Source: Himantopus leucocephalus
Taxonomy: Eukaryota; Chordata; Aves; Charadriiformes; Recurvirostridae
Assembly: GCA_003993805.1 (NCBI GenBank)
Contig: RSEF01000002.1
Span: forward strand, 92,554,011 to 92,618,010
Length of the DNA: 64,000 nt
Reading direction: 5' to 3'
Position 1 is the stretch's first letter. Every line of letters starts with the position of its first letter. Below are positions 13,901 to 25,075 of the stretch, in pieces. Made by a program: the position numbers and the translations under genes. The notes beneath the pieces were generated by a model. That model was not told where the DNA came from. It ran no database searches and worked only from the letters and a program-made list of their open reading frames with translations.

Positions 13901-15189
13901 AAGAGTAATAAAGAGTATTCTAATTAATTTTTTCTTTACATAGTTTTCCACTGCATAAAATTTCCATGCAGAAGTTTACATTTCTTAGCACAGTGGTATC
14001 CATCATAAAAGTCACCTTTGCTTCTTTTTTCCTCCATCTTCCTTTCCTTAGGAAAAGAAAAAAAAACTGTTCACAATTTTACATGAAGTCCTGTATGTAC
14101 AAACAGTGGTGTCAAAAAAACTATATTGTCTGCATATTTGAAATGACATTTAGGATTTTGGTCCAGTTTCAAAAACTTGAATTCTATCATAAGAAAGCCA
14201 AGCAGGGAGAAAGTTTTAGAAAAAAATGTCCTGTGGCAATCAAAATTACCAGAAATTTGTAGAATGAGACTTATGAAAATAACAAGTTTAATATAAATTT
14301 AGCCTTATTTGCCACAGCACTGAAAAATAGTTGGCAAACTCAACATGCTGTAAAAACAAGGAGAAATACTTTCACAAGCTCAGGTCTACTACAATAATAT
14401 ACTTGACAATAAAAATGAAACTAAATAGTACATTAGTCTTCCCAAGTTGCTGTAAATAGTGATTTGTATTTCCTTAATGTAGTAAGAAAGGTGGGAAAAA
14501 GCTATAAACATAAAAACATCTATTTTATGAGTGGACACATGTTACTATAAGCAGTTCATAAACTTACACTTTTTCCACATTTCCTCCATTTGTGAGCCTG
14601 TAGTAACAAATCCAACAGAATGGAGATAAACTATATTGCATTTATATTATTATCCAGTTTTATTAAGCACTAAAAAAGACAAAACACTTTCTCTAATCAA
14701 GCGTCCAAATAGCTACTGGAAGTTGCATTACTCCTAAAAAGTTCAAAGAAAAACATGTGTTTGGTAATATAGTGAATTGTGGTAACTCTTATGATGTGGT
14801 GGAATGACATTTAATTAAAATAAGGTATTGGGCACAGTTCTTCACTTATATTTAATTACTTGCACCGGGGAAGGTGTTGTTAAATACATATGTATTTTAT
14901 ACCTCTTTTGAGTGGGTATAAGATGGTACTCCCTGCCATAAAGGAAAACAAGTGCATTCTTCTCCCCAACTCAGTTCAGAGGGGATTTTGTCACTGTCTT
15001 TAGCAGCAACACTGGCTTTAACAGTCCTGCAGAATTAGGTCCCAGACTCTCTGGCTGTATGTAATGTATAAATCTTCTGGGTAGCCACTGACTGCTGCCT
15101 TGGTCTAGGCAGAGTCCAAAAGAAAAGGGTGGTAGGGAGCTAAGTCTAACTGACAGTCATACTGACTAAATCCCCACATCCACGCCGTT

Positions 15190-15229
15190 AGAATCATGGA
15201 ATCATAGAATTGTTAAGGTTGGAAGGGAC
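15190..15229 (-). mobile_element. CR1 3' terminal fragment, cut by an assembly gap
   Basis: The + strand shows the reverse complement of a CR1 tail: AATCATGGAATCATAGAAT, then the segment leading to GGTTGGAAGGGAC. The element is therefore on the - strand with its 3' end at the left. Its body is lost in the run of ten N that begins at 15230. Confidence 0.85.
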
Positions 15230-15239
15230 NNNNNNNNNN
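15230..15239. other. Assembly gap (10 N)
   Basis: Ten consecutive N separate a CR1 tail from a different repeat-like segment. Because both sides are repeat-derived, the missing length may be far more than ten bases. Confidence 0.99.
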
Positions 15240-15392
15240 CAGTATGAGAAGCTGAAAAGTCCTTGACTGCTTAGCAACAGCTAAAATGTTAGTGTGTTAT
15301 CAACACTATTCTCATCCTAAATACAAAACATAGCATGGTACCAGCTGCTAGTAAGAAAATGAACTCTATCCCAGCTGAAACCGGGACAGCCA
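15240..15392 (+). mobile_element. Probable avian LTR-element fragment (family uncertain)
   Basis: The sequence around CTGAAAAGTCCTTGACTGCT, TTAGTGTGTTATCAACACTA and ATCCCAGCTGAAACCGGGAC resembles a dispersed avian LTR-retrotransposon segment that I know from bird genomes. The judgement rests on memory of the repeat, not on a visible coding domain. The 5' side is hidden by the N run; the 3' side stops near 15392, after which the sequence looks unique. Confidence 0.45.
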
Positions 15393-16954
15393 CTAAAAAG
15401 AAATTTTTAATTTTGTCTTCTCATTATGAAAGTTCAAGTATAGGATTAAACATTAGTTTAATTGGCATACCCCAACTTTGGGAAGGATGTGATGAAAAAG
15501 GTACGCGACTCCTTATGGTAGAATTGAACTGTTTACTTTTCTCCAGGGATATAAACACAAGATACATGTGGGGTGGATTGTGCCTTGAGGATCTGAACTA
15601 TGTTTGTGGAAGAATGTGTCTCATTAGCAAAAAGGACAGGAGCCGTATACAACTTTGGACACTGAATACTGCACCATGATAGGCAATAAAATACTTTACC
15701 TGTCCTTTCTCAGTGCACACTTGCTTGCCTATACTTGCTCTGTGCCATGATTGTAGTTTATTGTCATCATGTTTGTTATCATCTCTTGACATTTTTTTCT
15801 TTTATTACAGTTGCTTCTTCTCAAATTCATGGCAATATGTACAGGTGGGGTTCATGCCCATTCTATTAATAGCAGCAGAAGCTGAAAAGATGGTGCTGAT
15901 GTCCTTTGGCTTGTAGTGACATAGGACTTCATAAATGCATAACAAGGCAACATGTTGATGACAAAGTAATTAGAGATGGCAGAAATTTTTTCAGGTGTTT
16001 ATTTCATTCATGAAAAAAAAAGTTCATTTATCTTTGATCTCTTGAAATTTGGCATTTATTTAATTTAATTCTTCCAGCTACCAAGTCTGAAAAGGCATTC
16101 AATAGGAAAATGGATGATGAAGAGATTTGGCAGTAGAATATGGATTTTTGTCTTCATGTTGGTCACTTATCCTTAATCAGTTTTGCAGCCTACCATCTGC
16201 TCAGTGAATCACATTAAATTAATTTTGTCTAGTTTCTAGTATACTGAACTGTACTAGTATTAGTTCCCATCGCAAATATATGATTGCTGTAACTGACATG
16301 CTTCCTTGAAGGCTGCATTGACTTCCTTGGGATTCAGTAGCATTAGAGCTGCTCCCTTTGGAGCAGTTGTTTCAGCCCATACCTAACTTGAAGTACCACT
16401 GTGATTTATTCGTCTGTTAAACTTTGCTACGTAGGCTTATGATCGGTTTTCCACAGCCTGTATATTTAGGAGAGAGAAAAGCCTACTTCAGTTAGTTTTC
16501 AGATGTCAGAGGAGAGACATTTTAGAGGCTTCTGTTTGCTCATCCGTTGGAACCAAACCTTCAGACTTTTTGCAGTCTGCTTCTGAATATAAGTGCTGAG
16601 ACAAAACTATTGATAAGACTTCTCTAAGTCTCTTTTCCAGGAGAGAAATGTATGATGGTTGATGAAGTGAAGGGGGGAAGTGGGCGCTAATATAGATAGA
16701 ATTTTTTTCTCTGACAGTGAAACTGGGGAGTGAGGGAGGAGAGGAGGAAGGTTTCAGAGAAGTTCCTAAGTTCCAGCCAAAGGCAATTCTAGTATAAACC
16801 CCCTTAGCAGTAAAGTCAAAACTGTAAAGTTCACAAATTCAGCTATGTCTTACTTCCTGATTTAAATTCCAATGAAGTGGCTTAATTTTAACCCCAGCTT
16901 TTCTGCCGCCTCAAGTCTGTTGCCAGTATTAATGCTTATAAAAAGCGGCACGAC
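15393..16954. other. Intron-like unique DNA; nothing recognised
   Basis: This is AT-rich sequence without a recognisable exon or repeat. A 114-codon frame that begins inside the LTR-like fragment and ends near 15679 has no known similarity and is treated as chance. Confidence 0.5.
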
Positions 16955-17998
16955 ATAGAATCATAAAATCATTTAGGTTGGAAAAGACCCTTAAGATCAT
17001 CAAGTCCGACCGTTAACCTAACACTGCCAAGTCCACCACTAAACCATGTCCCTAAGTGCTCAATCCACACATCTTTTAAATACCTCCAGGGATGATGATT
17101 GCACCACTTCCTTGTGCAGCCTGTTCCAATGCCTGACAACCCTTTTGGTGAAGAATTTTTTCCTAATATCCAATCTAAATCTCCCCTGGCACAACTTTAG
17201 GCCATTTCCTTTTGTCCTATCACTTGCTCCTTGGGAGATGAGATCGACCCCTACCTCGATACAACGTCCGTTCACATAGTTGTAGAAAGTTATAAGGTCT
17301 CCCCTCAGCCTCCTTTTCTCCACACTGAAACAACCCCAGTTTCCTCAGCACTCCTCATAAGACTTGTGCTGTAGACCTTTCACCAGCTTTGTTGCTCTTC
17401 TTTGGACACGCTTCAGAACCTCAATGTCTTTCTTGTAGTGAGGGGCCCAAAACTAAACACAGTATTTGAGGTGCGGTCTCACCAGTACAAAGGGACGATT
17501 GCACCACTAGTCCTGCTGGCCACACCATTCCTGATACAATCCAGGATGCTGTTGGCCTTCTTGGCCACCTCGGCACACTGCTGGCTCATATTCAGCTGGC
17601 TGTTGACCAATACACCCAGGTCCTTCGGTGCCGGGCAGCTTTCCAGCAACTCTTCCCCAAGCCTGTAGCGCTGCATGGGGTTGTCGTGACCCAAGTGCAG
17701 GGCATGGCACTTGGCCTTGCTGAACCTCATACAGTTGGCCTGAGCCCATCGGTCTAACCTGTCCAGATCCCTCTCTAGAGCCACCCTATCCTCAAGCAGA
17801 TCGATATTCCCACCTAACTTGGTGTCATCTGCAAACTTACTGAGGGTGTACTCGATCCCCTTGTCCAGGTAATTGATAAAGATACTAAAGAGAATGGGCC
17901 CCATACTGAGCCCTGGGGAACACCTCTTGTGAGTGGCCACCAACTGGATTTAACTCCATTCAACACAAACTCCATTTAACTCCATTCACCACAAGATT
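16955..17998 (-). mobile_element. CR1 LINE, 5'-truncated, with 3' end
   Basis: The - strand carries the last ~1 kb of a CR1: C-terminal reverse transcriptase, the conserved ORF2 carboxy terminus, and the tail (reverse complement visible as ATAGAATCATAAAATCATTT at the left end). Recognisable peptides are VVNGVK near the 5' side, [31 protein letters not shown], and [19 protein letters not shown]. The right boundary near 17998 is where CR1-like coding similarity stops. A local duplication of AACTCCATTCA-type sequence sits near 17955-17990. Confidence 0.95.
17060..17943 (-). pseudogene. CR1 ORF2 reverse-transcriptase C-terminal remnant
   Basis: Two - strand frames cover the ORF2 end. The frame at 17943-17479 (154 codons) holds the polymerase box with F-A-D-D, the CR1 version of the catalytic Y-x-D-D motif, followed by TKLGG and the thumb-like region. 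The frame at 17323-17060 (87 codons) holds the conserved carboxy terminus, including [11 protein letters not shown] and [10 protein letters not shown]. Between them the reading frame shifts and a stop interrupts the PHLKYCV segment, so the copy cannot make an intact enzyme. The catalytic Asp pair itself is preserved. The N-terminal endonuclease and fingers are absent, as usual for 5'-truncated CR1 insertions. Confidence 0.9.
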
Positions 17999-18538
17999 CA
18001 TTAAATCCCTTAGTGCCAGTCTGGATACCTGGACTGCCTTCTTGTACTTTCTGTTTTCTTTGCCTTCCCATAATGAACAGTGAGGGTGACCTATGCCCAG
18101 TGTGTAGAATGGAGATTTGCAAAATTGCTTTCTTGTTACAGCAGGCTGTCCTTTCCCAACTTTCTGCAAAAGCTTTTCAGAGTTTCATAAACAGGAACAT
18201 AGAGACAAATGAGCGTTGTAGAGTGTAAACTGTTTATTTTGTTCATGTCTGGCCGGCCTTGGTTCTGTCAAGCACGAACTAGGAACTCTGTCATGTTTTC
18301 TAAATCCACAACGACCTGTGCTGTAAGTGACAGATACTAAGTCATGTCATGATCTCAGGTTGATTTTACCAGTTTCCCATTTGCACGCAGCTAACATCAC
18401 TGCTGTTACAAAGGGCAACTGAAATTTTAAACTTGCATTTTTTGAGAGGTGAAATGAACAATAGTAAGCAAAAGCATAATCTGTGCTATTTAATTGCTAT
18501 TTAATTTTACTTGTGCTAATTCTTTTGGTTTTATATAT
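17999..18538. other. Unique spacer between two CR1 copies; nothing recognised
   Basis: About 540 bp of non-repeat-like sequence without a recognisable exon lies between two CR1 elements of the same orientation. Confidence 0.5.
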
Positions 18539-19068
18539 AGAATAGAATATTTCAGTTGGAAGGGACCTACAATGATCATCGAGTCCAACTGCCTGATCAC
18601 TTCAGGACTCACCAAAAGTTAAAGTATGTCATTAAGGACATTGTTCAAATGCCTCTTAAACACTGTCAGGCTCGGGCCATCGACCATCTCTCTAGGAAGC
18701 CTGTTCTAGCATTTGACCACCCTCTTGGTAAAGAAATGCTTCCTAATGTCCAGTCTAAACCTCCCCTGGCACAGCTCTGATCCATTCCCACGTGTCCTAT
18801 CACTGGATCCCAGGGAGAAGAGATGAGCACCTCCCTCTCCACTTCTCCTCCTCAGGAAGCTGTAGAGAGCAATGAGGTCACCCCTCAGCCTCCTTTTCTC
18901 CAAAATAGACAAAACCAAAGTCCTTAGCCGCTCCTCATAGGACATTTCTTCCAGCCCTTTCAACTGCTTTGTTGCCCTCCTCTGGATGCATTCAAGGACC
19001 TTCACATCCTTCTTAAACTGTGGGGCCCATAACTGCACACAGTATTCAAGGTGAGGCCTCACCAACAC
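18539..19068 (-). mobile_element. CR1 LINE 3' end, second subfamily
   Basis: The - strand begins near 19068 with [20 protein letters not shown] and continues through [19 protein letters not shown] and [19 protein letters not shown], the CR1 ORF2 carboxy terminus. It then enters a 3' UTR and tail (left end ATAGAATAGAATATTTCAGT). The 3' UTR wording differs from the copy at 16955-17998 (here TGGAAGGGACCTACAATGAT), so it belongs to another CR1 subfamily. One 120-codon frame (19068-18706) is still open but covers only the last part of ORF2. Confidence 0.94.
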
Positions 19069-19733
19069 TCAATAAAATATGCTCAATAAAAGCACATACA
19101 ATCTGTAAATTATTTCATTCATAAGTTTCCATATGTTCCAGAAAAAAGTCTTCAAAAGACAACACAATGTTTTGTTATTTGTGTGCAACATTCTCTTCCA
19201 AGATGAACATCACTGACAACCTTTGAGGGTGTTAATAAGTGGTTGGTTTGTTTACTTCTAGAAATTTTTTAATGAACAGTTAAAAATGTATTTATTCAAG
19301 AATAGGAGAATTCCTGAGAAAGGATTTTATGTTTTCTGAGCTTAGAAGTATGTGAAAATTAAAAGTATAGGGTATTACAAGCCCAATCTCTGACAGGTGA
19401 TTATACAAACCTGAAGAAATAATATTTTCTTCTCCAAAGCTTACAAAATTTTTACATGTCTGTATCTGGGCATATGGAAAGATGCAAAACCAAAGTAACC
19501 CAATAAAGTAAAAAGTGAAATTAAACTCCAAATAAAACAAGCTTCCCTTCCGTACTCCTGAAAACCTGCTGGTGACAAACTCTTATCCATCAATAATAAT
19601 TTTAAATACTAAACATGGCATTTCTGCACAAAGTTTTTCTCAGTAAAGTTTACTTCCTGAATAACTTTAAAGATAAATTCAAAAAAACTCAGAATATGCT
19701 GCTCAGCTTGTAATAACTGTAATTTACATTGAC

Positions 19734-19774
19734 ACAAAACAAACCAACCAAACAAACAAAAACCAAACCAAAAA
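19734..19774. repeat. (CAAA/CCAA)n A/C-rich simple repeat
   Basis: Tandem AAACC and AAACA units form a low-complexity tract of about 40 bp. Confidence 0.85.
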
Positions 19775-20673
19775 TAGCTGTTAATTTGTCATTGATTCTT
19801 GAAATACATAAGTGTTATCACTCTAATTTGCATGCAATAAAACCTCTGGAGTAAAAAATTATTTATTAGCACTAAAAAAATTATCTTTGTTTTTATTTTA
19901 ATGCAAATATTTGTCTTGAAGTTTGTTAGCTCTTTTGGGATACAAGAAATGCCAGGTGGACTTGGGCATGCTGCTGTATATGCAGAAAAAAAAGACCAAC
20001 TTAAGAGCTCCAAAGGAATAGCTAATGAATTTACAGTCTTCTTACCTAATATCATGTCATAAGTATTTCATAACCCCTCTATTGGATAATGTTATATGTT
20101 CATATCTAAAAATTACAGCTCACTAAGCTACAATTTTCCTGAAAGTATGTTAGAACAGCATAATTTAGCGGTTGAAAAGCATGATTAGTAGCTCAGCTAG
20201 TAGAATAATTGGAAAATAGCCAGTTGTCTGGGGCTTAAGTTTGTGCTTTTCTTTTTTTATTATTTATTTTTCAGAAACAACATGTAGCTCTTTAGGACTG
20301 CAGTGCTTCAGCATTATGTACTTTTCATATCTTTAACTTGTTAAGCTGCATAAATTACTTGAGAAATTTATTTGTCAATGCGCGCAGGAGTTTGGTACCA
20401 CAGCATCTGAGCCTCATCCCTTGCTTAGGCAATTTATTTCTATATCACAAAGGAAAGCATAATTTTTGTAAAAGGCTTTAAAATTGCAAGGCTCCCAGTT
20501 CTAAGATAAAAATGAATCTGTCAAAAATGACAGTGCCAGGTGAGGCCTTGAGCATGTGCTGTAATTCATTTTCCACTTTATGAGCAGACTTTCTAGAAGA
20601 AAAAAAAGTTGGCTATCATGCTAGAAAAAATCATTTTTAAGTAAGGCTTTTAAATTTTTTTTCTCCTCTCACT

Positions 20674-20698
20674 TTAGTCTTCTTGAAGAGAAGACTAA
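20674..20698. repeat. Perfect 10-bp inverted repeat with 5-nt loop
   Basis: TTAGTCTTCT (20674-20683) and AGAAGACTAA (20689-20698) are exact reverse complements around TGAAG. It could form a small hairpin; no function is implied. Confidence 0.75.
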
Positions 20699-22786
20699 GA
20701 AACCCTCCCTCCTAATGGCTGGCCTCTCTGCCATCAGGCAGTAGATGGTTGTTATAGTACCACGCTAGGCTGAAAAGCTTTATTTCAATTATAAATAAAT
20801 CTGTTTTGAAGTTTTGTTTTATCTGTTTCGAGTGAACTTGAGGCCACAAACCACCCCTCATAGCTTGCAGTAGTGCCTATAATTGCTAAAGTACTTAGTG
20901 GCAGCCCCATATTGTAACATTTAGTGTATTGCATTTAGGAATTACAGGCTTTGCTTTATTTCTTTGGAAAAAATTGCACAGTGTTTTCTTGCATTTTACA
21001 CAGCACCACACAGTGCTGTTAATCTCCTATTTTTTACTGGCTTGGAAAATCACCCAAATTGCTGTAAGAAAAATTTACTTTGCCTTGTAAAATTTCTGTG
21101 TTACAGCTCCAAACCATATTAAATTCAGTAATAATCACCCTAGAAGATTCCCTAAAATCTAAAATATTTTATTTTAAAATGTTTTTTCCAAAGAGACAGA
21201 CATAGACGTGATAGAGACTCGCAATGTTTTGGATTAAAATGAAAGAAACAGGATTGTGATATTCAAGTATCAACACTGAAGTGAAATACTTTTTTAAGTT
21301 TCAAAATACTCCCTCCTCAGTGGGTGGCAATATTTTTGCCTGCAGTTGTTTGTTGCTTATGTTCCTGACAAACACAAGGCCAGAGAGGTATCCTGCCATT
21401 TTTGGTTAGTTGTGAAATTACTCCGAGTGCCACTATGAAATACCCTACTGTATTCAGTAATTGGTGTAGTCCTTGAAAGTCATCTCAAAATAAATATAAA
21501 TAAATGACAACATAGAAATAAGTGGAAGGTCAGAAGAACAGAAAGAAATGGGACAGCAGGGGAAAAGGGGAACATAGTGCAATAATGAATAGACTAATTC
21601 AACATTTACAATTTCTGTAATTACTTGCTGCTGCTGTTGCAGCACAGAAAGGAAATTTGCATTTATGTTGGACAGCTTTGTCATATTGTCATTTTTTATG
21701 TCACTGGTTGATTGCTGCTCTTTTTCTGTCTCTCTCGATTTACACAAATTGGAAGAAAGCAGGGATGAGGTAGAACAGTCATGATGTCAAAAGAATCATG
21801 ACCGTTTGTAAGACATAGCACCTGAAATGCTATATGTTAAATTTAGGTATGATTTTCTGGAACAGTTTATACCTTCTTTTAGTAAACAATTCCTTTAAAA
21901 CAAACAAAAAACGTTTTTAGTAATGCTTCTTTCAGGAATGATAAATAAATGCCTACACATACAGAAATCTTTAATTTATGAAAAGACATTTTCTGAGTGG
22001 GTCAATTTAATTAGATCAGCAAAGCTGTTAGATATTTCATTTTGGGAGGCTAAATCCCTTGGCTGTTAGTACTGCTTCTAGGAAGAATTTTTTAATGAAA
22101 ATTGGGTATTTCAGTTAAACTCCTATCATAACAACATATAAATGACATTGAATCCTTGAGAAGTCCCTCCCTAAGAAATCAAGTTAAGCCAAGAAATAGC
22201 CACTGCTACTTTTCTGTCGTGTATTCAGTTTGTCTTTGGAGTCTGACACAGGCACTACAATTTTTCTTGCCACTTGAATTCCCCCGAGGGTTAAAACTGA
22301 TCCAAGCACAAAGTTTGGATTTATTTCTGAAATTTGCAAAACATCAGAAGTTGTTTTCGTTTTTGTTTCCAGTTTACAAGCAATTCGCTTGTAGGGGATG
22401 GGAGGGGCAGGTTTCCCTCTTCAATGTGGAAAGTCATGTTTATTGACTTCAGAACCAGGAACCCTATTTTTTCAAGGTTTGGTTATCTGGTGTATCTGGA
22501 GCATTAACACCTCCAGGCTGAATGTCAGGATTTCCGAACTACAGAAATTTCAATAACTGACATCTATTGAGTTTGTATTTCGTCTCAGGTTGGCCGCGTG
22601 CCATAAGTATTGCATCTATAGATACACTTTTCAGTCCCCTTAGGACATATGTTTGGCTGCATGCCACATGTAGCAGAAGTAATTGTAAAATGGAGTATTT
22701 TCATTTAAATATAACATATCCAGCTAACTAGTTGGTAAATGACTCTGGAACAGGTTTTTAGGCACATAACCCCTCACTAAACCTCC

Positions 22787-22852
22787 TTTAGGGATCTCAT
22801 CTTCTGTATCTTGTTTCTAACTTCCTGTAGACAGGAAAAGGGGATCCCTAAA
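22787..22852. repeat. Nested inverted repeats
   Basis: The outer arms TTTAGGGATC (22787-22796) and GATCCCTAAA (22843-22852) are exact reverse complements. Inside them TTCCTGT and ACAGGAA (22822-22837) form a second stem with a 2-base spacer. The inner stem sits off-centre, so this is not a standard miRNA precursor shape. Confidence 0.7.
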
Positions 22853-23007
22853 CTTCTCGCTTTACTCGACATAAATTTAAAGCTTGTTATAGGAAACATC
22901 ACTGACACAGGATGAACTGCTCTCATGAAAGAAAAGATCTTTTTGTTTTGTACATTGTTGAATATAGCCGCCAGTCACCTGTAATTACTGTGTGTAGTAA
23001 TTTTGTT

Positions 23008-23223
23008 GGTAATCATAGAAAAATGCATGATACAGGCCAAATTTGTCTTAGAAGAAATTCATAGGACTCAGTGAAAACAGTATGTGGAGATAGTGAATTC
23101 TACCAACTGGCCAGNCGGTAATCATAGAAAAATGCATGATACAGGCCAAATTTATCTTAGAAGAAATTCATAGGACTCCGTGAAAACAGTATGTGGAGAT
23201 AGTGAATTCTACCAACTGGCCAG
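23008..23223. repeat. 107-bp direct repeat around single N at 23115
   Basis: 23008-23114 recurs at 23117-23223 with two differences (G/A and A/C). The N falls exactly at the join, so an unmerged contig overlap is the likely cause. Confidence 0.9.
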
Positions 23224-24653
23224 TGAAATTTGAGTAGATATTAATACACTACTTTATCAGAAAATATAAAATGTGGCTTAAGACGGAATGGAAAAGAAAG
23301 TGCCTAACATGGAAATTTACTTAACATTTCATTACATATTCTTAATATAAAATAATCTAAAGGTTAATGACCCAGGTGAATATTTCCGTATGGGTCTAGA
23401 CAGTAAATAAATCACAAGGTGTGGAATGAAATCTGTTTTTTAAAAGTTTACTTAAGACTGTACACAATCTTTATCGGTGTTAACAGTGATATAACATGAG
23501 GTAAATTCCTTTTAGACTTCAAGGTGCCTCAAAAGAAAGACTGAAAAATAAGCATATCTTTTAAAAAAATAAACAAAACAACAAAAAAAGCCTTGAAGGG
23601 GAAAAAAATCCTGTGCCTACATTTCTTTCCTATATCATTTTGAATGCTTTAATAAAACAAGAATGCTTTTTGTGATATAAGACCCATAAAACAAGAAAAT
23701 GGATGTCAAATAGCTCTAATGTATTATTGATTAATCAGATACATACTGCTTTACTTGAACAAAATATCACGTTAATAGGCTCTGAATCATGCCCTAAGCC
23801 AGCGAAGTTATAAGCAGTGGTGTCACATTCAAAAATGCTTAAGCTCCAGTGGATTCCCACCAAAGACAATGAGCAGTGCTTAAATCTCAGCTCTCTGGTT
23901 ATCTTGCCATTAATTATCTCCTTAGATGTAGACTCAAGAACCCAGTTTATGTTATTGCTCTCTAAAATAACCTTGGCTCGTAGAAAATCTACACTGAATT
24001 CATTAGAATCTAAGTCAGTCTAGTAGATGGATTTTTAGTCAACACAAATCCACCTGTGGTTGATGGAGGGCTAACATGATATGTTTAGATGGAAGTGAAC
24101 TACTTAAGGTGCAAATAGAGGATTAAACTAAACCAAGACATTGCATTTTATTGATCCGACCAGGTCTTATTTCTAAAAGTAATTTACCGGATCCCACAAG
24201 CAGTATGCATAGACTCATGTGCATGTGAGGACACTGGTCTAGTGAAATGACTAGGAAGGAGAGCATCAGTCATGACTTCAGGGCCAAGGGTATGTGAATG
24301 TGTAACACTGGACAATAATGAGAAAGTTGCCTCACATTTACTATAAGGTAAAGATTAGTATATGGTGACTTATCAGGGATTAGTGGGTACAGATTTATAC
24401 CCTAATTTGCTCCAGAGTAATCCAATTCTTGGTCCCATACACTGAGATGAATATATTATACCAAAGAGAAACAGTATTCTCATATTGTTGAAGTTATTAG
24501 AGAGACAAAACTTGAGAGGATCAGTACTGGTATTGTTTGTCACTGTGATCATCTAAGGATATGAGAGAGGAAAACTTTGAAAAGATAGCATCTTTTACAA
24601 GCCCATTGATATTAGTTGGGCAAAGAAGGGCTTTGCATGACTGTAAACTCCTT

Positions 24654-25075
24654 CATAGAATCATAGAATTGTTGAGGTTGGAAGGGACCTTTAAGATCAT
24701 CTAGTCCAACCATTAACCTAACCTGACAAAACTACTTCTAAACCATACCCCCAAGTACCACATCTACCCTTTTTTTGAACAACTCCAGGGGATGGCAAAC
24801 CCACCACCTCCCTGGGCAGCCCATTCCAATGTTTGATAACCCTTTCAGTGAAAAAATTTTTCCTAATATCCAGTCTAAACCTCACCTGGCATAACTCGAA
24901 ACCATTTCTTCTCATCCTATTATTTGTCACTAGGGAGAAGAGGTCAGTCCCCATCTCTCTACAACCTCCTTTCAGGTAGTTGTAGAGAGTGATAAGGTCT
25001 CCCCTCAGCCTCCTCTTCTCCAGGCTAAACAGCCCCAGTTCCCTCAGTTGTTCCTCATAAGACTTCCCCCCCAAC
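24654..25075 (-). mobile_element. CR1 LINE 3' end
   Basis: The left end reads TCATAGAATCATAGAATTGT on the + strand, the reverse complement of a CR1 tail. Moving right, the - strand encodes [40 protein letters not shown] and [19 protein letters not shown], the ORF2 carboxy terminus. The copy is 5'-truncated at about 25075, where similarity stops; the open frame extends past it into unrelated sequence. Confidence 0.95.

Larger units (their letters stand above)
833..15189. other. AT-rich non-coding DNA, probably TMTC2 intron; no gene found
   Basis: This is about 14 kb with no exon, RNA gene or named transposon that I can support. It contains a (TTTTG/TTCTG)n stretch at 1467-1497, two small assembly scars (1865 and 1962), several poly-A/T runs (for example 13005-13024) and a short tandem repeat of TTCCATAATT near 9230. 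Assignment to a TMTC2 intron is inferred from the orientation of the gene and the absence of other genes. The open frames of 60-125 codons here lack any recognisable homology. Confidence 0.55.
19069..24653. other. Intron-like DNA; simple repeats and hairpins only
   Basis: No gene or named transposon is seen. It holds an A/C-rich simple repeat (19734-19774), a perfect 10-bp-stem hairpin (20674-20698), an 8-bp inverted repeat (21778-21802), a nested inverted repeat (22787-22852) and an assembly scar at 23115. Confidence 0.55.

Noticed and set aside
15335..15679. 114-codon + frame starting in the LTR-like fragment
   Set aside because: The start is in repeat-like sequence and the rest shows no similarity; treated as chance.
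16000..19100. Host reverse-transcriptase-like gene
   Set aside because: All RT-like peptides match CR1 ORF2 and end in CR1 tails, with frameshifts and stops.
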